A DNA stretch of 64,000 nt, taken from the NCBI RefSeq assembly GCF_040954645.1, contig NC_092808.1:13073883-13137882 (forward strand), read 5' to 3'. The stretch comes from Diabrotica undecimpunctata (taxonomy: Eukaryota > Arthropoda > Insecta > Coleoptera > Chrysomelidae). The position numbers were made by a program, and so were the translations under genes. The stretch's first letter is position 1, and the number at the start of each line of letters is the position of its first letter. Shown here in pieces: positions 33,955 to 45,200 of the stretch. The notes beneath the pieces are model-generated. The model was given only the letters and a program-made list of their open reading frames with translations. It made no database searches and had not been told where the DNA came from.

Positions 33955-34450
33955 GAGACTGAACACTGACTTCTAAAACAAAATATACGATGAGCTATCT
34001 GTTCGGAGATCGTAAGCAAAAAGAGACTCGTCAAAAAACATTACAACACTCCATTGCTGAACAGTCCAGTCTCTGTGATCATTCGTAAATCTCATCCTGT
34101 TACCTTGAGGACTGCTGTTAATGTAGGGCATGCTACTGGCTTACGAGAACGAAAATCACTTTCATGCAGGACTATTCTTACAGTTTGTGCAGAAATGAGT
34201 TCCTCGAGCTTCTAACAAACTACTAGCGAGAACATTTGACGTTAAAAAGCAGTTCTGTAATGCGAAAATCTTAAAAAAACGTTCACCACGCTGATCTCTG
34301 CACCTTTTTCTGCCTGATCCTGGTCTTTTAGTGTATTCCCTAGTCTTACGATACTTCGTAGGAGCAACATGGACGGCACTTTTGGAATTATTCAATGAAA
34401 TGCCATATACTGCGACCATCTTTATGTAATGCCATAACTTTTGCATTATT
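33955..34450 (-). pseudogene. Tc1-like transposase remnant
   Basis: The minus strand reads, N to C: VYGISLNNSKSAVHVAPTKY, EYTKRPGSGRKRCRDQRGER (the G-S-G-R basic hook between the two HTH motifs), a degraded LLEARGTHFC second helix, MRFTNDHRDWTVQQW and FFDESLFAYDLR with the first catalytic aspartate. Tc1 transposases have exactly this order and the D-x-x-D-W ... F-x-D-E-S-x-F signature. The rest of the catalytic domain (second aspartate, glutamate) and both TIRs are missing. The fragment abuts the RT remnant ending near 33950. Confidence 0.8.
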
Positions 34451-34754
34451 TCGAGAGTAATACTAACACGATTTGAAAACACTAGTGAATAGTGATCTGA
34501 GTGATCTGTGATAAACCTCCAACGTATCGTAAATGCAATAGAAATTGCAAAAAATCTGTTGCTAGTAAACAAGATAGAATATCATTTTTTGTCAAATGTC
34601 AAAATTTTGGTTCTATGGCGATGCGATCATTGAAAAACATTCAAAGAACCGTTTTTATTCTTACGGAATGAACGTTTTTTATTATTAATGTACAATTCCT
34701 TCCCCATTAAAACCACTATACACTGACAAAATTAAAATAACATTTTTTGACGAG

Positions 34755-35586
34755 GAGTGTAGATGGAATTTTAAATCACGTGGAGTCAATACAGTTTATG
34801 AATACCGAAATGAGCTGATACAAGTCATGGGTATTTTAGAGAAGGATAAAAGTAGTAAACTGAATTCAACGATTGAGCAAGCCTGTGCATATAGAATTAG
34901 AGTACAGAATAAAGATTTCATATTTTGGTTAACCGTTTTTCATAAATCATGCCAAAAATTCGTGATGAAATGGATACACTATTGACCAACTAGATTCGGA
35001 GCTAACATAAACCGATGAACCTATTCCTCATAAAAGGGGACTTGTCCTCATTCCGATATACTTGTTTCAATGAATAACAAAATAGAAGCATTGGCAGATT
35101 AGGGCTCGATTTACTTTTACAGGAAATCTGGTAGCTACCGCAATATTTACGAAACAACATTTTAACGAATATCAAAAAGACTTTCCGTACAAATTGCTCT
35201 CTGATACTGTTGACGTATATCCATTTCTAGAAAAAAAAAAAGGTTTAAAAATAGAACTGCATGTAGTATATGAAAGAGAAACCGTTGCAAACCATTTCTG
35301 AAGCCGTTCCTCTTTTATCATTAATTTCAAAGGAAGAAATGATACTGTTAAGCTGCTGAAAGTTTTAGTGACTACGCCTATGCCAACATCCGAAGCTGAA
35401 AGATGCTTCTATATGTTGAAGAGGATAAAAACTTTTTTACGCAACTCGATGAAAAAAGAAAAATTAAGTACATTGAGAATGTTATCAGCTGAAAAAGTGT
35501 TTCTCAACAACATTGAAGACTTTAATAAACGAGTTATTGACCGTTTTGCTATTTTGTTAAACATATTTGATTTCAAATATGTTTAA
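34755..35586 (+). pseudogene. hAT transposase C-terminal remnant
   Basis: With stops at 35008 and 35100, frames on the plus strand read WNFKSRGVNTVYEYRNELIQ, STIEQACAYRIRVQNKDFIF, FNEYQKDFPYKLLSDTVDVY and a final open part from 35368 with TTPMPTSEAERCFYMLKRIK and FLRNSMKKEKLSTLRMLSAE. The S-E-A-E-R-x-F-x-x-L-K-R-I-K-T-x-L-R block is the hAT dimerisation region found at the C-terminus of hAT transposases and their domesticated relatives. Without the N-terminal zinc finger and the catalytic domain this is a pseudogene. Confidence 0.8.
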
Positions 35587-35635
35587 CAGTGTACATTTTT
35601 ATTTTAATAAAAACTTTTAAAGTGCCATAAATTAG

Positions 35636-35945
35636 TTCTTCTTCTTTTTCTTATGCCACTCCTATCGGAGATTGAAAATCATCAAGGCTATCCTGACCTT
35701 GGTTACAGCTGACCTAAAGAGTTCATTAGTGGTACAGCCAAACCACTCTCTCAAATTACGCAACCATGACATTCTTCTACGGATTCCGTTTTCCTTCTAT
35801 TTTTCCTTGCATTATATTTTGAAGTAATGTGTATTTATGTCCGCTCATCAGGTGACCCAAATATTCGAGTTTTCTTCGTTTGACCGTTGACAAACTTTCT
35901 GGGTCTTTTCCTATCCTTCGCATTACTTCAAAGTTAAATTACTGC
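35636..35945 (-). pseudogene. Non-LTR 3'-end remnant with (GAA)n tail
   Basis: On the minus strand: NFEVMRRIGKDPESLSTVKR, RKLEYLGHLMSGHKYTLLQN and IMQGKIEGKRNP, then frame decay to a GAA-rich tail (plus-strand CTTCTTCTTTTTCTT at 35637-35652). Same lineage as 2098-2665 and 17725-18800 (QGKIEGKR tail). Only the last ~100 codons remain. Confidence 0.78.
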
Positions 35946-36229
35946 TTGATGCGAATTCTGGTAAATTTTGACTATTGTTTATGATTTAAAAATACTAAGT
36001 GCGCAAGTTACCCTTAAAATTTTCAATATTTTGTTAGTCTTCTTCTTGTTGTCGGTTCGATATGACAAATATCGTTATTTCTTGCCTTATTTTCATAATT
36101 CTTTATCCATGAGGTCATCTAATTATACATAAATGTTAATATCAATGACAATTTGTCCAAAAAAACGAAAAAGAAAATCCTTTTTCATCCAGTACCCGGT
36201 AAATTTACCTACGGTAAATTTATCTACTT

Positions 36230-37992
36230 AGTAAAGAAGTAAAAAAAGAGGTAAATAAAGCCAAAAATGAGATGTGGAATAAAGCCTGCGATAACGTAGA
36301 AAATTTTATGGGTACAGCAAGAGGTAAAGAAGCCTGGAAAACAATTAGAGGTAGTAGAACAGATAGAAAAGAATGCAGTAGGTTAACTCTAATAGCCCCA
36401 GAGTTATGGGTCGAATATTATGAACAAATGCTGACAGAAGATCGAACAGAATTCCAAGATATTGGCTACCAAAAATATGATATTTCCTACCGCGAAGAAA
36501 CTGAAATAACACCAGAAGAAATTAAAAAACACGCCAACGCTATGAAAAATGGAAAGGCTTCAGGACCGGGGGGAGTACCCATTGAACTGATTAAATATGG
36601 TCCTGACAAACTATTTCAGCTATTGGCTTATACTTTTAATTTATTCTTGAGAAGAGAAGAGCTACCCCCAGAATGGAAAACTGCATATATCAGCAATCTA
36701 TACAAAAATAAAGGCGACAGAAAAGATTGTAAGAACTACCGAGGGCTTAGTGTAACTAACTCAATCTGTAGAGTCTACGGGAAGATAATTAAAAGCCGAA
36801 TTGAAGATTGCTGGGAAGACGCTGAAGATCAGAGTGGCTTTCGTACTGGTCGTTCTTGTATAGACAATGTGTTCTGCCTAAAACAAACAATAGAAAAGCG
36901 TTTGGAACATAATATGGAGACACACATGGTATTTATTGATCTCCAAAAAGCATATGACAGTGTCCCATTAGCCAAGCTATGGCAGGTGCTAGAAGACAAG
37001 AATATTCCACCGATTTACATTAATGCTGTAAGGGAGTTGTACGATGATATGACGAGTGTAATAAAGATTGGACAAAAAGTGACAAGAAAGATAAAAGTGA
37101 CCAAAGGACTTCGCCAAGGCTGCTGCATTGCCCCTACACTCTTTAAGATTTATTTGGAGGGGGTTTTGGATATTTGGAAAAGAAAATGTGAACCTATGGG
37201 TGTTAAAATTGGAGACCATACACTGTACAGCTTGCATTTTGCTGATGACCAAGTAATACTTGCAGAAGATCAAGATGATATCCACTACATGTTACGAAAA
37301 ATAGATGAAGAATATACTAAGTGGGGCTTATCAATTAATCCATCAAAAACAGAGTACGTAGTAGTGGGAGGTGAAGGAAAGCACTTAGAACTAGGAAGCA
37401 AACAAATTCAAAATACTGATAGCTATAAATATCTCGGTGTAAACATTACAAACAGTGGTCGGAATACAAAAAAAATAGCTACTAGAATTGGTCAAGGAAA
37501 TTCAGCAATACGTCAACTGAATAGTATACTTTGGAATAACCACATCACCCGAAACACAAAAATTAGGATATACAAAAGTATCATAGAAAGCATTGCTACA
37601 TATGGTTCAGAGCTTTGGGTAATAAATAAAAATGACGCATCCAAAATAAAAGCAATGGAAATGAATTATTGGAGAAGATGTTGCCAACTCACTAGAAGAG
37701 ATAGAGTAAGGAATACTGAAATCAGAGAGCGAGACATTGACGTCCTGGAAACTATAGAATGCAAAAGGCTGAAATGGTATGGCCATGTAGAAAGGATGAA
37801 TGATCAACGATGGCCAAAGAGAATGTTACAGTGGATCCCCACCAACCGCAGGAAAAAGGGAAGACCAAGAAGATCGTGGAGACAAGAAGTAAAAGGTGCA
37901 ATGGAAGATAGGGGTCTACAAGTAGATGAGTGGAACGATCGCAAGCGTTGGAAGCTAGGTTGCGAGAAACGGCGGCAGCTGTAATAAACTCG

Positions 37993-38069
<77 letters not shown>
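36230..38069 (+). mobile_element. 5'-truncated non-LTR retrotransposon with 14-bp TSD and (TA)n tail
   Basis: The insertion is bounded by the exact 14-base duplication AAATTTATCTACTT (36216-36229 and 38070-38083). It begins within the ORF (5' truncated) and ends in about 75 bases of (TA)n starting at 37994, which serves as the 3' simple-repeat tail. The ORF inside is free of stops. Perfect TSD plus an open frame make it the youngest-looking retroelement insertion in the window. Confidence 0.93.
36272..37984 (+). CDS. Non-LTR reverse transcriptase, intact RT domain (570 aa)
   Basis: The frame is open from 36218; the methionine at 36272 is simply the first one. In order: EEIKKHANAMKNGKASGPGG (motif 0/1), WKTAYISNLYKNKGDRKDCK, NYRGLSVTNSICRVYGKII, QSGFRTGRSCIDNVFCL, VFIDLQKAYDSVPLAKLW (motif A, D of FIDLQKAYD), KGLRQGCCIAPTLFKIYLEG (motif B), HFADDQVILAEDQDD (motif C), WGLSINPSKTEYVVVGG, YKYLGVNITNSGR, CKRLKWYGHVERMND and RRKKGRPRRSW. 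All catalytic aspartates are in place, so the polymerase domain could be functional protein if expressed, but the endonuclease is missing and no promoter is evident. FADDQ instead of FADDI is a minor family trait. No RNase H domain follows. Confidence 0.93.
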   Translation: MWNKACDNVENFMGTARGKEAWKTIRGSRTDRKECSRLTLIAPELWVEYYEQMLTEDRTEFQDIGYQKYDISYREETEITPEEIKKHANAMKNGKASGPGGVPIELIKYGPDKLFQLLAYTFNLFLRREELPPEWKTAYISNLYKNKGDRKDCKNYRGLSVTNSICRVYGKIIKSRIEDCWEDAEDQSGFRTGRSCIDNVFCLKQTIEKRLEHNMETHMVFIDLQKAYDSVPLAKLWQVLEDKNIPPIYINAVRELYDDMTSVIKIGQKVTRKIKVTKGLRQGCCIAPTLFKIYLEGVLDIWKRKCEPMGVKIGDHTLYSLHFADDQVILAEDQDDIHYMLRKIDEEYTKWGLSINPSKTEYVVVGGEGKHLELGSKQIQNTDSYKYLGVNITNSGRNTKKIATRIGQGNSAIRQLNSILWNNHITRNTKIRIYKSIIESIATYGSELWVINKNDASKIKAMEMNYWRRCCQLTRRDRVRNTEIRERDIDVLETIECKRLKWYGHVERMNDQRWPKRMLQWIPTNRRKKGRPRRSWRQEVKGAMEDRGLQVDEWNDRKRWKLGCEKRRQL

Positions 38070-38074
<5 letters not shown>

Positions 38075-38083
38075 TATCTACTT

Positions 38084-39325
38084 GTGCACCGCCTCTTTTA
38101 GTAGTCACACGAGCCGCCACTGTAATAGAGTATCGAAAAATAAGCCGAAACATAGTATCGTTAGATGGGATCTGGATTGAAACTCATGACACCTTAAAGA
38201 AACTGGACAAATACCTTTCAATACAAGACAGAAGATTATTATTTTACATTGCGGTAGGTACAGAAAATGGAGAAGAGTCGACAATGCGCGAAACTTTCGT
38301 CGGTTTTTCTCCTGTTAATTAGACAAGAAGTAACAACTCAGCGAAAATTTGGAAAAGTGTTATACCTATGTAATCGCAGTGGAAAAGAGTTAACCGGTTG
38401 TTTATTATTCCTATTATTATGAAGATGCTACCAAAAACTAGCTGTTTTGGAAATACAATTCGTACGAAATTCGTTATAGAACTAAGTACCAACGGTGGAT
38501 ACTACATTTACTACTAATTTAGGTCAGTTAGTAAGTAGGTTCCGCCTAATTATCCCCAGTTGGGAGGTAAAAGAGCAAATGTTGCTTCGAGCCACATGGA
38601 ATGGTATTCACTTTAATTGTTCTTCTTCAGTTTATGTATATGTTATCTTGTTATCGATTCATTTCATTACGTATTTTGTCCCTCTCAGTGTGCACCTAGG
38701 ACGACTTCTTTAAATTTTTTCTAACGTATAAAATCTGAGCTGTCTTCTGAGGTTCTTCCTAATTACTTCTGGAAAATTTTGGACTGTAACTAGTTTTCAT
38801 TTGAATTTACATAGTTAAACCTATCACAGCTATCGATTAAATTCTATAAATATACAAATATTCTAACAATTGAACTAAAATAAAATAAATATTACTTTCA
38901 ACTGTAAAAAATATAGGTTTTTTAATAACTTGTCTAGTAACAATGATAGATAGTTAAAATGATATCACTAAATTTTAGTAGTCTTTACTCTGTTATCTCA
39001 CCTAGTTAAATGTTTTTGTGACCTTCAATGTAAAATTAGCATGCCATTAACAATAAATTCCGTACTTGCTTTATATACTGTTCAATGTTCTACAATGTCA
39101 TTTGCTCTAATGTACCTACCTGTTTACAAGAAAATTCAACGAGAGAGACACGTTGAACAAGGAACAACTTTTGGGCTTTAATGAATGGAAGAAGGTGTTT
39201 AATACGGTAAAATATACAGTTCTGAAAATGTCTAAGATTAGCCAGAAGCGGTGAACATGTTTAAAGCCTTTGTAACGTTAGAAAGACGGTGGTTTTTGAG
39301 CGCTATTTCGAATTCAACTTACTGG
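38084..39325. other. Spacer with an unassigned open stretch
   Basis: From about 38120 to 38321 the plus strand has an open frame reading NIVSLDGIWIETHDTLKKLD and YLSIQDRRLLFYIAVGTENG, coding-like in composition but not recognised. The remainder is AT-rich without supported features. Confidence 0.35.
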
Positions 39326-39329
39326 CTTA

Positions 39330-40795
39330 GAATAGAGAATAGAATAGAAATATGGTTTATTTTCACTGAAAATTGTACAATTTTATGGACAAAGCTTACA
39401 AAAAGTCAAAAAAATAACAATAACAATTAAAATTACATAAATCGTCAATATCACAAAATAAAAGATAAAATATACAATCCATTGCAAAATTTAACTAAAA
39501 TGCAAATTGCATAATAAAATCGATCTAATAAGGTTAAGTTGCTGCATTTTATACCCAAATATTCTTATCATCCACGACATCCATATCACTATCATATAGA
39601 TTCCCTCCCACATCGGTATTATGGGTAACGACAACGCCGATCGCTTTGCCAAAGAAGCTGCTGTATCCAATTGTACACCACATAATATACAAATTGCCAG
39701 TGACCTAAAAACTAGTATACAGAAACTCGTACGAAATTACTGGCAGAATCATTGAAAACAATGCACCACATTTTTACACCAAATAGATCAGACGATTGAG
39801 CGGTTCATTATCCCTGGTATAACTAGAAATGAGATGGTTGTTGCTAGAAGATTACGTATCGGTCACACCAGATTTACACATGGTCACCTAATGAATTCTA
39901 CACCTAAGCCAATCTGTCACTATTGCCAATCTCCACTAAGCGTTCTACACATCCTTGTGGACTGCCCTCATTACAATAAACGACGCCAACAACTGGGCAT
40001 GAAGAGCGACATCACAGATATATTATCGAACCAGAGTCAAGTCATCACAGCTATCCAGTTCCTGAAGCTAGAAAACTTACTAAATAATATATAACTATAG
40101 TATATTATAATATGTAATTGTACCTTATATATAATTGTATCCACGGTGCCTCGTGCTAATGGCCGAAGCTGTCAAAAGCACGTTAAATTAAATAAAAAAA
40201 ACATATACCCAAATATATATAAAAATACTTTGGTTGCTTGTACCTAAACGTACTGTAATTTCTTTCTTCCATTGAATAATATAGTCTTTCAGATAGATAG
40301 GCTTTTGTCAATTTACGGAACTTGGGGAAAGAAGTTGTAGATTTAAGTTGCAAAGGGAGATGGTTGTAATTTTTTTGCCTAATATAATATAGATTTCTTT
40401 ACTAAATCAGTGGACGGGATCGGTAAATACATATCTAAGGTCGAATTTCTGGTGGAGTAGTCATGATTAGGTCTTGCTGCAAAAACATGTAGGTGTTTAC
40501 GAATTAAGCAAACAGTTTTTAAAATATATAAAGAGGGAAGAGTTAAAATCCCGTGACTTTTGAAATAGCTTCTGCAATGTGTTATTCTACTGAGGCCAAA
40601 AAGATACCGTAGGTACTGCTCTTTTTTGCAATTTAAAAATAACATCAGATTGGGCAGCTGTACTAGAACCCCAAAAAGTAAGGCCATATCGCAGATGAGA
40701 CTTGAACAAAGAAAAATATGTTATTTAGGAAGATGCTAAATTGATTTCCTTCAAAACAGATCTTATTGCATAGCAGGCTGAGGCTAGTTTCTTAA
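39330..40795 (-). pseudogene. CR1/Jockey-like non-LTR 3' half, interrupted
   Basis: On the minus strand from 40795: LKKLASACYAIRSVLKEINL, SHLRYGLTFWGSSTAAQSDV, a frameshift near 40622, YLRYLFGLSRITHCRSYF, KSHGILTLPSLYILKTVCLI and YNHLPLQLKSTTSFPKFRKL. The Y-G-x-x-F-W-G, G-I-L-T-L-P-S-L-Y-I and N-x-L-P-x-x-x-K landmarks define the C-terminal part of CR1/L2/Jockey-like ORF2. The 3' end lies at about 39330 with an AGAAT-type pentanucleotide tail (39332-39354 on plus). A plus-strand element (39563-40203) is inserted in its 3' region with a 13-base duplication. The upper end is cut by the MITE at 40796. Confidence 0.8.
39563..40203 (+). pseudogene. Non-LTR 3' fragment with RNase H end and poly(A), 13-bp TSD
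   Basis: The frame reads a stop then IPSHIGIMGNDNADRFAKEA (RNase H C-terminal signature H-x-G-x-x-G-N-x-x-A-D-x-x-A-K), then after a second stop at 39754 FIIPGITRNEMVVARRLRIG, HTRFTHGHLMNS and ICHYCQSPLSVLHILVDCPH, a zinc-knuckle-like end (C-x2-C-x9-H-x4-C). This is the C-terminus of I/R1/Jockey-type ORF2s that carry RNase H. It ends in an A-run at 40193-40200 and is flanked by TATACCCAAATAT at 39550-39562 and 40204-40216. Confidence 0.85.
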
Positions 40796-41190
40796 GAGCG
40801 TAGGCGCAAAATTTCGGGCCAAAGCTTTTTTCCAAATCCTAAGAAAACTAATAAGTATTTTTGAAAAATTAAAAGGCAGAATGAAAAATTTAAACGCAGA
40901 ATGAAAGATTACATTATTTCCGAGGGCCAAAAGTCCCTGAAAACTTCTATAATGTTTATTTTGATAAGTTACAGGGGTGAAAAAGAAGAGAAAATTTAAT
41001 GTGATTTTTAATTTCAAATATTTCACTAAAAAAAACTTTTTGTTTATTCTAAGGGACTTTCGGCCCTCGATAATAATGTGATCTTTCATTCTGCGTTTAA
41101 ATTTTTCAAAAATACTTATTAATTTTCTCAGGATTCGAAAAAAATAAATGCATTTAAAAAGCATCAACCCGAAATTATGCGCCTATGCTC
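40796..41190. mobile_element. 395-bp MITE with ~180-bp TIRs and TTAA target duplication
   Basis: TTAA at 40792-40795 and 41191-41194 bracket a palindromic element starting GAGCGTAGGCGC and ending GCGCCTATGCTC. The arms stay similar through AATAAGTATTTTTGAAAAAT, CGCAGAATGAAAGAT and CGAGGGCC(A/G)AAAGTCCC. TTAA specificity is known for piggyBac and Kolobok families; which one mobilised this cannot be told. No coding capacity. It cuts the CR1-like remnant to its left. Confidence 0.88.
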
Positions 41191-41194
41191 TTAA

Positions 41195-42589
41195 AGAGAG
41201 TAAATTAGAGTCGGACCAGGTTTTTATTTTAAGTAGATCAGAAGTTTTTTTCAGTTTCTGTTTTTTCTGTTTTCTGTCAGTTTTTTAGCTGTTTGATAAG
41301 TTTTTGATAGGTTCTCTGTACTTGGATGGTGACAAAGACGTTAGTAGTAAATTTCTTGATGTACAGTAGTGATAGCATATTCTTGGCTGATATGCGCATA
41401 CCTTTGGTAGTCCAAGGTTTGTGATGTTTTGACTTAATTGTAATTAAACGAAATGCCGTATTAAAAATACAGACAAGCCTATCTAAAGTATGCCTTTGCC
41501 TCTCATTAAGTATGATTAAGTAGAAAATTAGTTTTATTTCAATTTAGAATTTATATTGAAAAACATAGATATAAAAACAGACGATGAACATCTATATAAT
41601 GCATTTTTTCAAGGAAATTCATTAATCGATAAGCGAAGTAACGAAAATTAATGCTTGTCTAGATTATACCGCGTTTCGTTTAACACTCCGACCTGTAGAG
41701 CAAAACTCATTACAAATTCTGAAAAGATGCCGCAACGATACTGCTGCAGTTTGTCTTATTTAGTGCCACAAAGAAAAACCGTATGCCAACACGCAATCAC
41801 GGGTTACGTTCATATCAGATGCAGAGGCAGTAATAACAGCAATATATTTTATGGTATCTCGCTCGTAGACGGACCACGATAAACTTAGATCCAGAATTTG
41901 GATCGCAGATTAAGTAACAAAGTTCAAGAAAAAACGAAGGTCGGTTTGGACTCACCGAGTGTTTTTCATTTGGCTGCAATAAAGGTGGTAACATTTTTTA
42001 ACAGAACGAAATGTTTTTTTAATTAACCTTTATAAATTGACAAGGTAAATTACAAGTACAGACAAAAGTTTACGTAATGGAAAAACAATTATGCGAACAA
42101 ATACGTACACAAAATAGGTCATAATGTACGAAAAATTTCATTGAAATCAACACAGAATACAGAAGACAAAATAGACAGATAGATAAGTTGAAACTAACGA
42201 ACAAATTTATGCAAATTTCATAAAGAATGGAATAAGTAGGTTTAAACAATACCACTTTCCAACAGTTTAATGCTTCGGGGGCAAAAAATCCATTTTCTTT
42301 ATATATTTTGCTTGCTGGAACGAATAATTAACATAAAATTGTTAAATTAGCTCTTAACTAATAACTAGCAACACATGTTTTCAGTTTCTTTGAAGTTGGC
42401 ACACCTGTTAAATGAAGGTTTGACTTTTTGAACAATGGACAATTTTTTTTAAATTTGCGAAAAAATGCAAGCTTATAGAACATGGAAAAATATTTTTCTC
42501 CGATCAATAGCAAAAAAATTATTCAAATTTGTAATAAAAAAAAATTTTGCAATCAAGTTTTGTAATGTTGGATATTGCATTTTTTTTTT
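41195..42589. other. Spacer, nothing recognised
   Basis: About 1.4 kb of AT-rich sequence with poly-A/T stretches. An open frame at 41655-41882 shows no known domain. Confidence 0.4.
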
Positions 42590-45200
42590 TATTCTTTAAA
42601 GTTCTTTTACAATGTGAAACATACTAAATGGAAATCAAGATTAACCACCACTAAAGGGAGAGAGCTCGCAAAAGCCAATTCAAACAATTGAACTGTACAG
42701 TAGTATCGACTGAAAAGCAAACCTATTGGCCAACGGATCACAATAAAACCCCTTACCTGATTGACCCATAATTAAGAATATTGCCTCTAATTTTTGATCC
42801 ACATCGAGATGTGGGCCATAGAATAAGCTATTAATAATTGTAGAATAGGTTCGAGATATAGGCAACTAATACATAATATATATGAAATGCAACTATGATA
42901 GTACAACTAGACGAAAATACAAATCCCACCCCCATTAAGAGAGGAGTGAGACAAGGAGACGTAATATCGCCAAAACTTTTCATCCTAGCCCTAGAAGACG
43001 TCTTCAAAACTACAAATTGGTCAACCTATGGTATTAACGTTAATGGCAACAAGTTAAACCACCTCAGATTCGCTGACGACATAGTGATTATAGCGAGCAC
43101 ATTCGAGGAACTGCAAATTATGATGGGGGAACTAGCAGCCAGCTCCCAATACGTCGGCCTAAAAATGAATATGAAAAAAATAAAAATAATGACAAACACA
43201 GATGACCCCAGACGTATAACTATAAATGGCAGTGAGATAGAACAAATCCAGGAATACATCTACCTAGGCCAAATCCTGAGACTTGACAAAGAGAACCAAA
43301 GTGCGGAAATTACTAGAAGAGCAAGACTAGCATGGGCAGGATTTGGAAAACTTAGTTGGATACTTAAGAACCGCAAAATACCCCAATACTTGAGGAGCAA
43401 AGTGTTCAAATAATATATCCTTCCTATCACGACATATGGATGTCAAACCTGGACCCTAACCAAGGCAAACATGAATAAACAGCCACAACAGAAAGAACAA
43501 TGGAAAGAGCAATGTTAGGTATACGATTGTCAGATAAAAAGAGGAACGACTGGGTAAGATCCAAAACAAAAGTCGAGGACATAGCAACAAAAATTGCCAA
43601 AATTAAATGGAGCTTCGCGGGCCACACTGCTAGACAAAAAGACCAACGTTGGAATACTACAATACAACATTGGAGACCTTACGAAAGTAAACGACCAAGA
43701 GGAAGACCACAGATGAGATGGGTTGATGATATTAAAAGAATAGCCGGAAGAAATTGGAAATATGTTGGTCAGGATAGAGACCGATGGAAGGAGTTGGGAG
43801 AGGCCTATGTCCAAACATGGACGATATAATTCTAAGAAGTAGAAGAAGAGCCTCTAATTTTTTGAGTGTCGAGAAGGCTTGGGATATGAATGGATCATTC
43901 CCCCATTCTCCTCACACTTAGTGACGAAATAGCATTAAAAAAGACCCCCTAGACTGGTAAATGCAAGGACAGATTGGCAGAACTTCAGAAATGAACTAGG
44001 AGACTCAGTTAATCTTTTGATCTCTTTGAAAACTAAAATTCAGTTAAATGCAAAAGTTGAATTGATTCAGCAGGCAGCATGAAAAAAATTATCCTAATGA
44101 ACTCAGAGCTCTGATTTTTGACAACAGAAAATTACGTCGTAATGGCAACAAACCACATCTTCCAAGGACAAAAAAAGTTTAAACAACGCGTCACATCCCA
44201 AGCAAGAAATACAACGCATCAATAATGAATCGATTGGGACATACCTTACCAGCGAGTTAACAGCTGAAAAGTAGTGAATATTCTCTCTGGAAGGCCACCA
44301 AATGGCACAAAAGACCTATTCCACATAACCCACCAATCAGAAACACTGATAGAGGCTGAGCTCGAACCAATGCTCAAAAATCCAGTCGCTTTACACAGCA
44401 CCTCCAAAACACGTTCCAACCAAACAAAGGAACTTACTTGGTCAACGTGAACAGTTTTGAACCAGATTTCTTGAAAATTAAATCTACTAATACCAAACAA
44501 ATTGTGAAAGAGATAAAAGAGAATATCGATCCAAAGCTCCAGGGTTCCATCTAATAACAGGCGAAATATTAATTACCAAAGAAAGCCATCACTTAGCTTA
44601 CATACCTATTTAATCCTATAACCTAATCATTTAAAATAAAGTATGTTCCCAAATGTGGAAAGTGGCAGACGTCATAATGTATGAAAAACCAAATGAAGTT
44701 TCATTCTACAGGCCGCCTATTTAATTATTGCCTGTACTTTCAAAATTATATGAAACGATCCTAATGAAAAGACTAAAGATCATCATCGAAGAAAAGAGAT
44801 TAATCCCACCACATCGGTTTGGCTTTAGAGAGAGTCATTCAACGACAAATCTGTTTCCCTGTAAAGGAAAAACAGATATGTTCAGCTATCTTCCTGGATG
44901 TGGCCCAAGCCTTCGATAAGGATGGCATTATCATAAATTGAATAGAGCACTTCAGTGAACAAGATCGATGATTGAACCAAAAAATTAGAGATAAAATTGA
45001 ATGAGATTAAATCAGTGCATGGGAAATGACACCTTAGATTTCTGTTGCAGATACTGCAAAGTACTTGGGTATGCATCTTGACGCGCGAGACTTTATTGGA
45101 AGGTCCATATAAAGAAAAAAACGGGAGGAACTTAAACTGAAGAAACTCCGAGAATAAACTTTTGATATAAGTCTAAACATATCAAACAAATCATTTTGGG
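42590..45200 (+). pseudogene. Jockey-clade non-LTR relic, interrupted and internally deleted
   Basis: Left part: KWKSRLTTTKGRELAKANSN and STEKQTYWPTDHNKTPYLID (42705-42764), the Jockey endonuclease signature T-Y-W-P-T-D. After the insertion 42796-43849 the element resumes with DHSPILLTLSDEIALKK (the S-D-H-S-P endonuclease end) and TDWQNFRNELGD. Then come ELRALIFDNRKLRRNGNKPH, YSLWKATKWHKRPIP, KIKSTNTKQIVKEIKENIDP, IIEEKRLIPPHRFGFRESHS, AIFLDVAQAFDKD (RT motif A) and, near 45060, AKYLGMHLDARDFIGRS with ELKLKKLRE. The RT core between motif A and the thumb (including YADD) has been deleted. Many stops; an old, dead copy. Confidence 0.82.
42796..43849 (+). pseudogene. RTE-like insertion inside the Jockey relic, 13-bp TSD
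   Basis: Starts abruptly within the RT: HIEMWAIE, a stop, AINNCRIGSRYRQLIHNIYE, a frameshift at 42890, then open: VQLDENTNPTPIKRGVRQGD, ISPKLFILALEDVFKT, LRFADDIVIIASTFEELQIM (motif C, FADD), YIYLGQILRLDKENQSAEIT, a stop at 43411, MLGIRLSDKKRNDW, WSFAGHTARQKDQRW, RPRGRPQMRWVDDIKRI and GEAYVQTWTI ending at 43829. The 3' end is a GAA-rich tail. Exact duplication GCCTCTAATTTTT lies at 42783-42795 and 43850-43862. Same family as 13880-15878 and 52755-53520. Confidence 0.9.

Noticed and set aside
37752..38153. Minus-strand frame with a long Tyr-Ile repeat
   Set aside because: Translation of the (TA)n microsatellite and antisense of the RT ORF.
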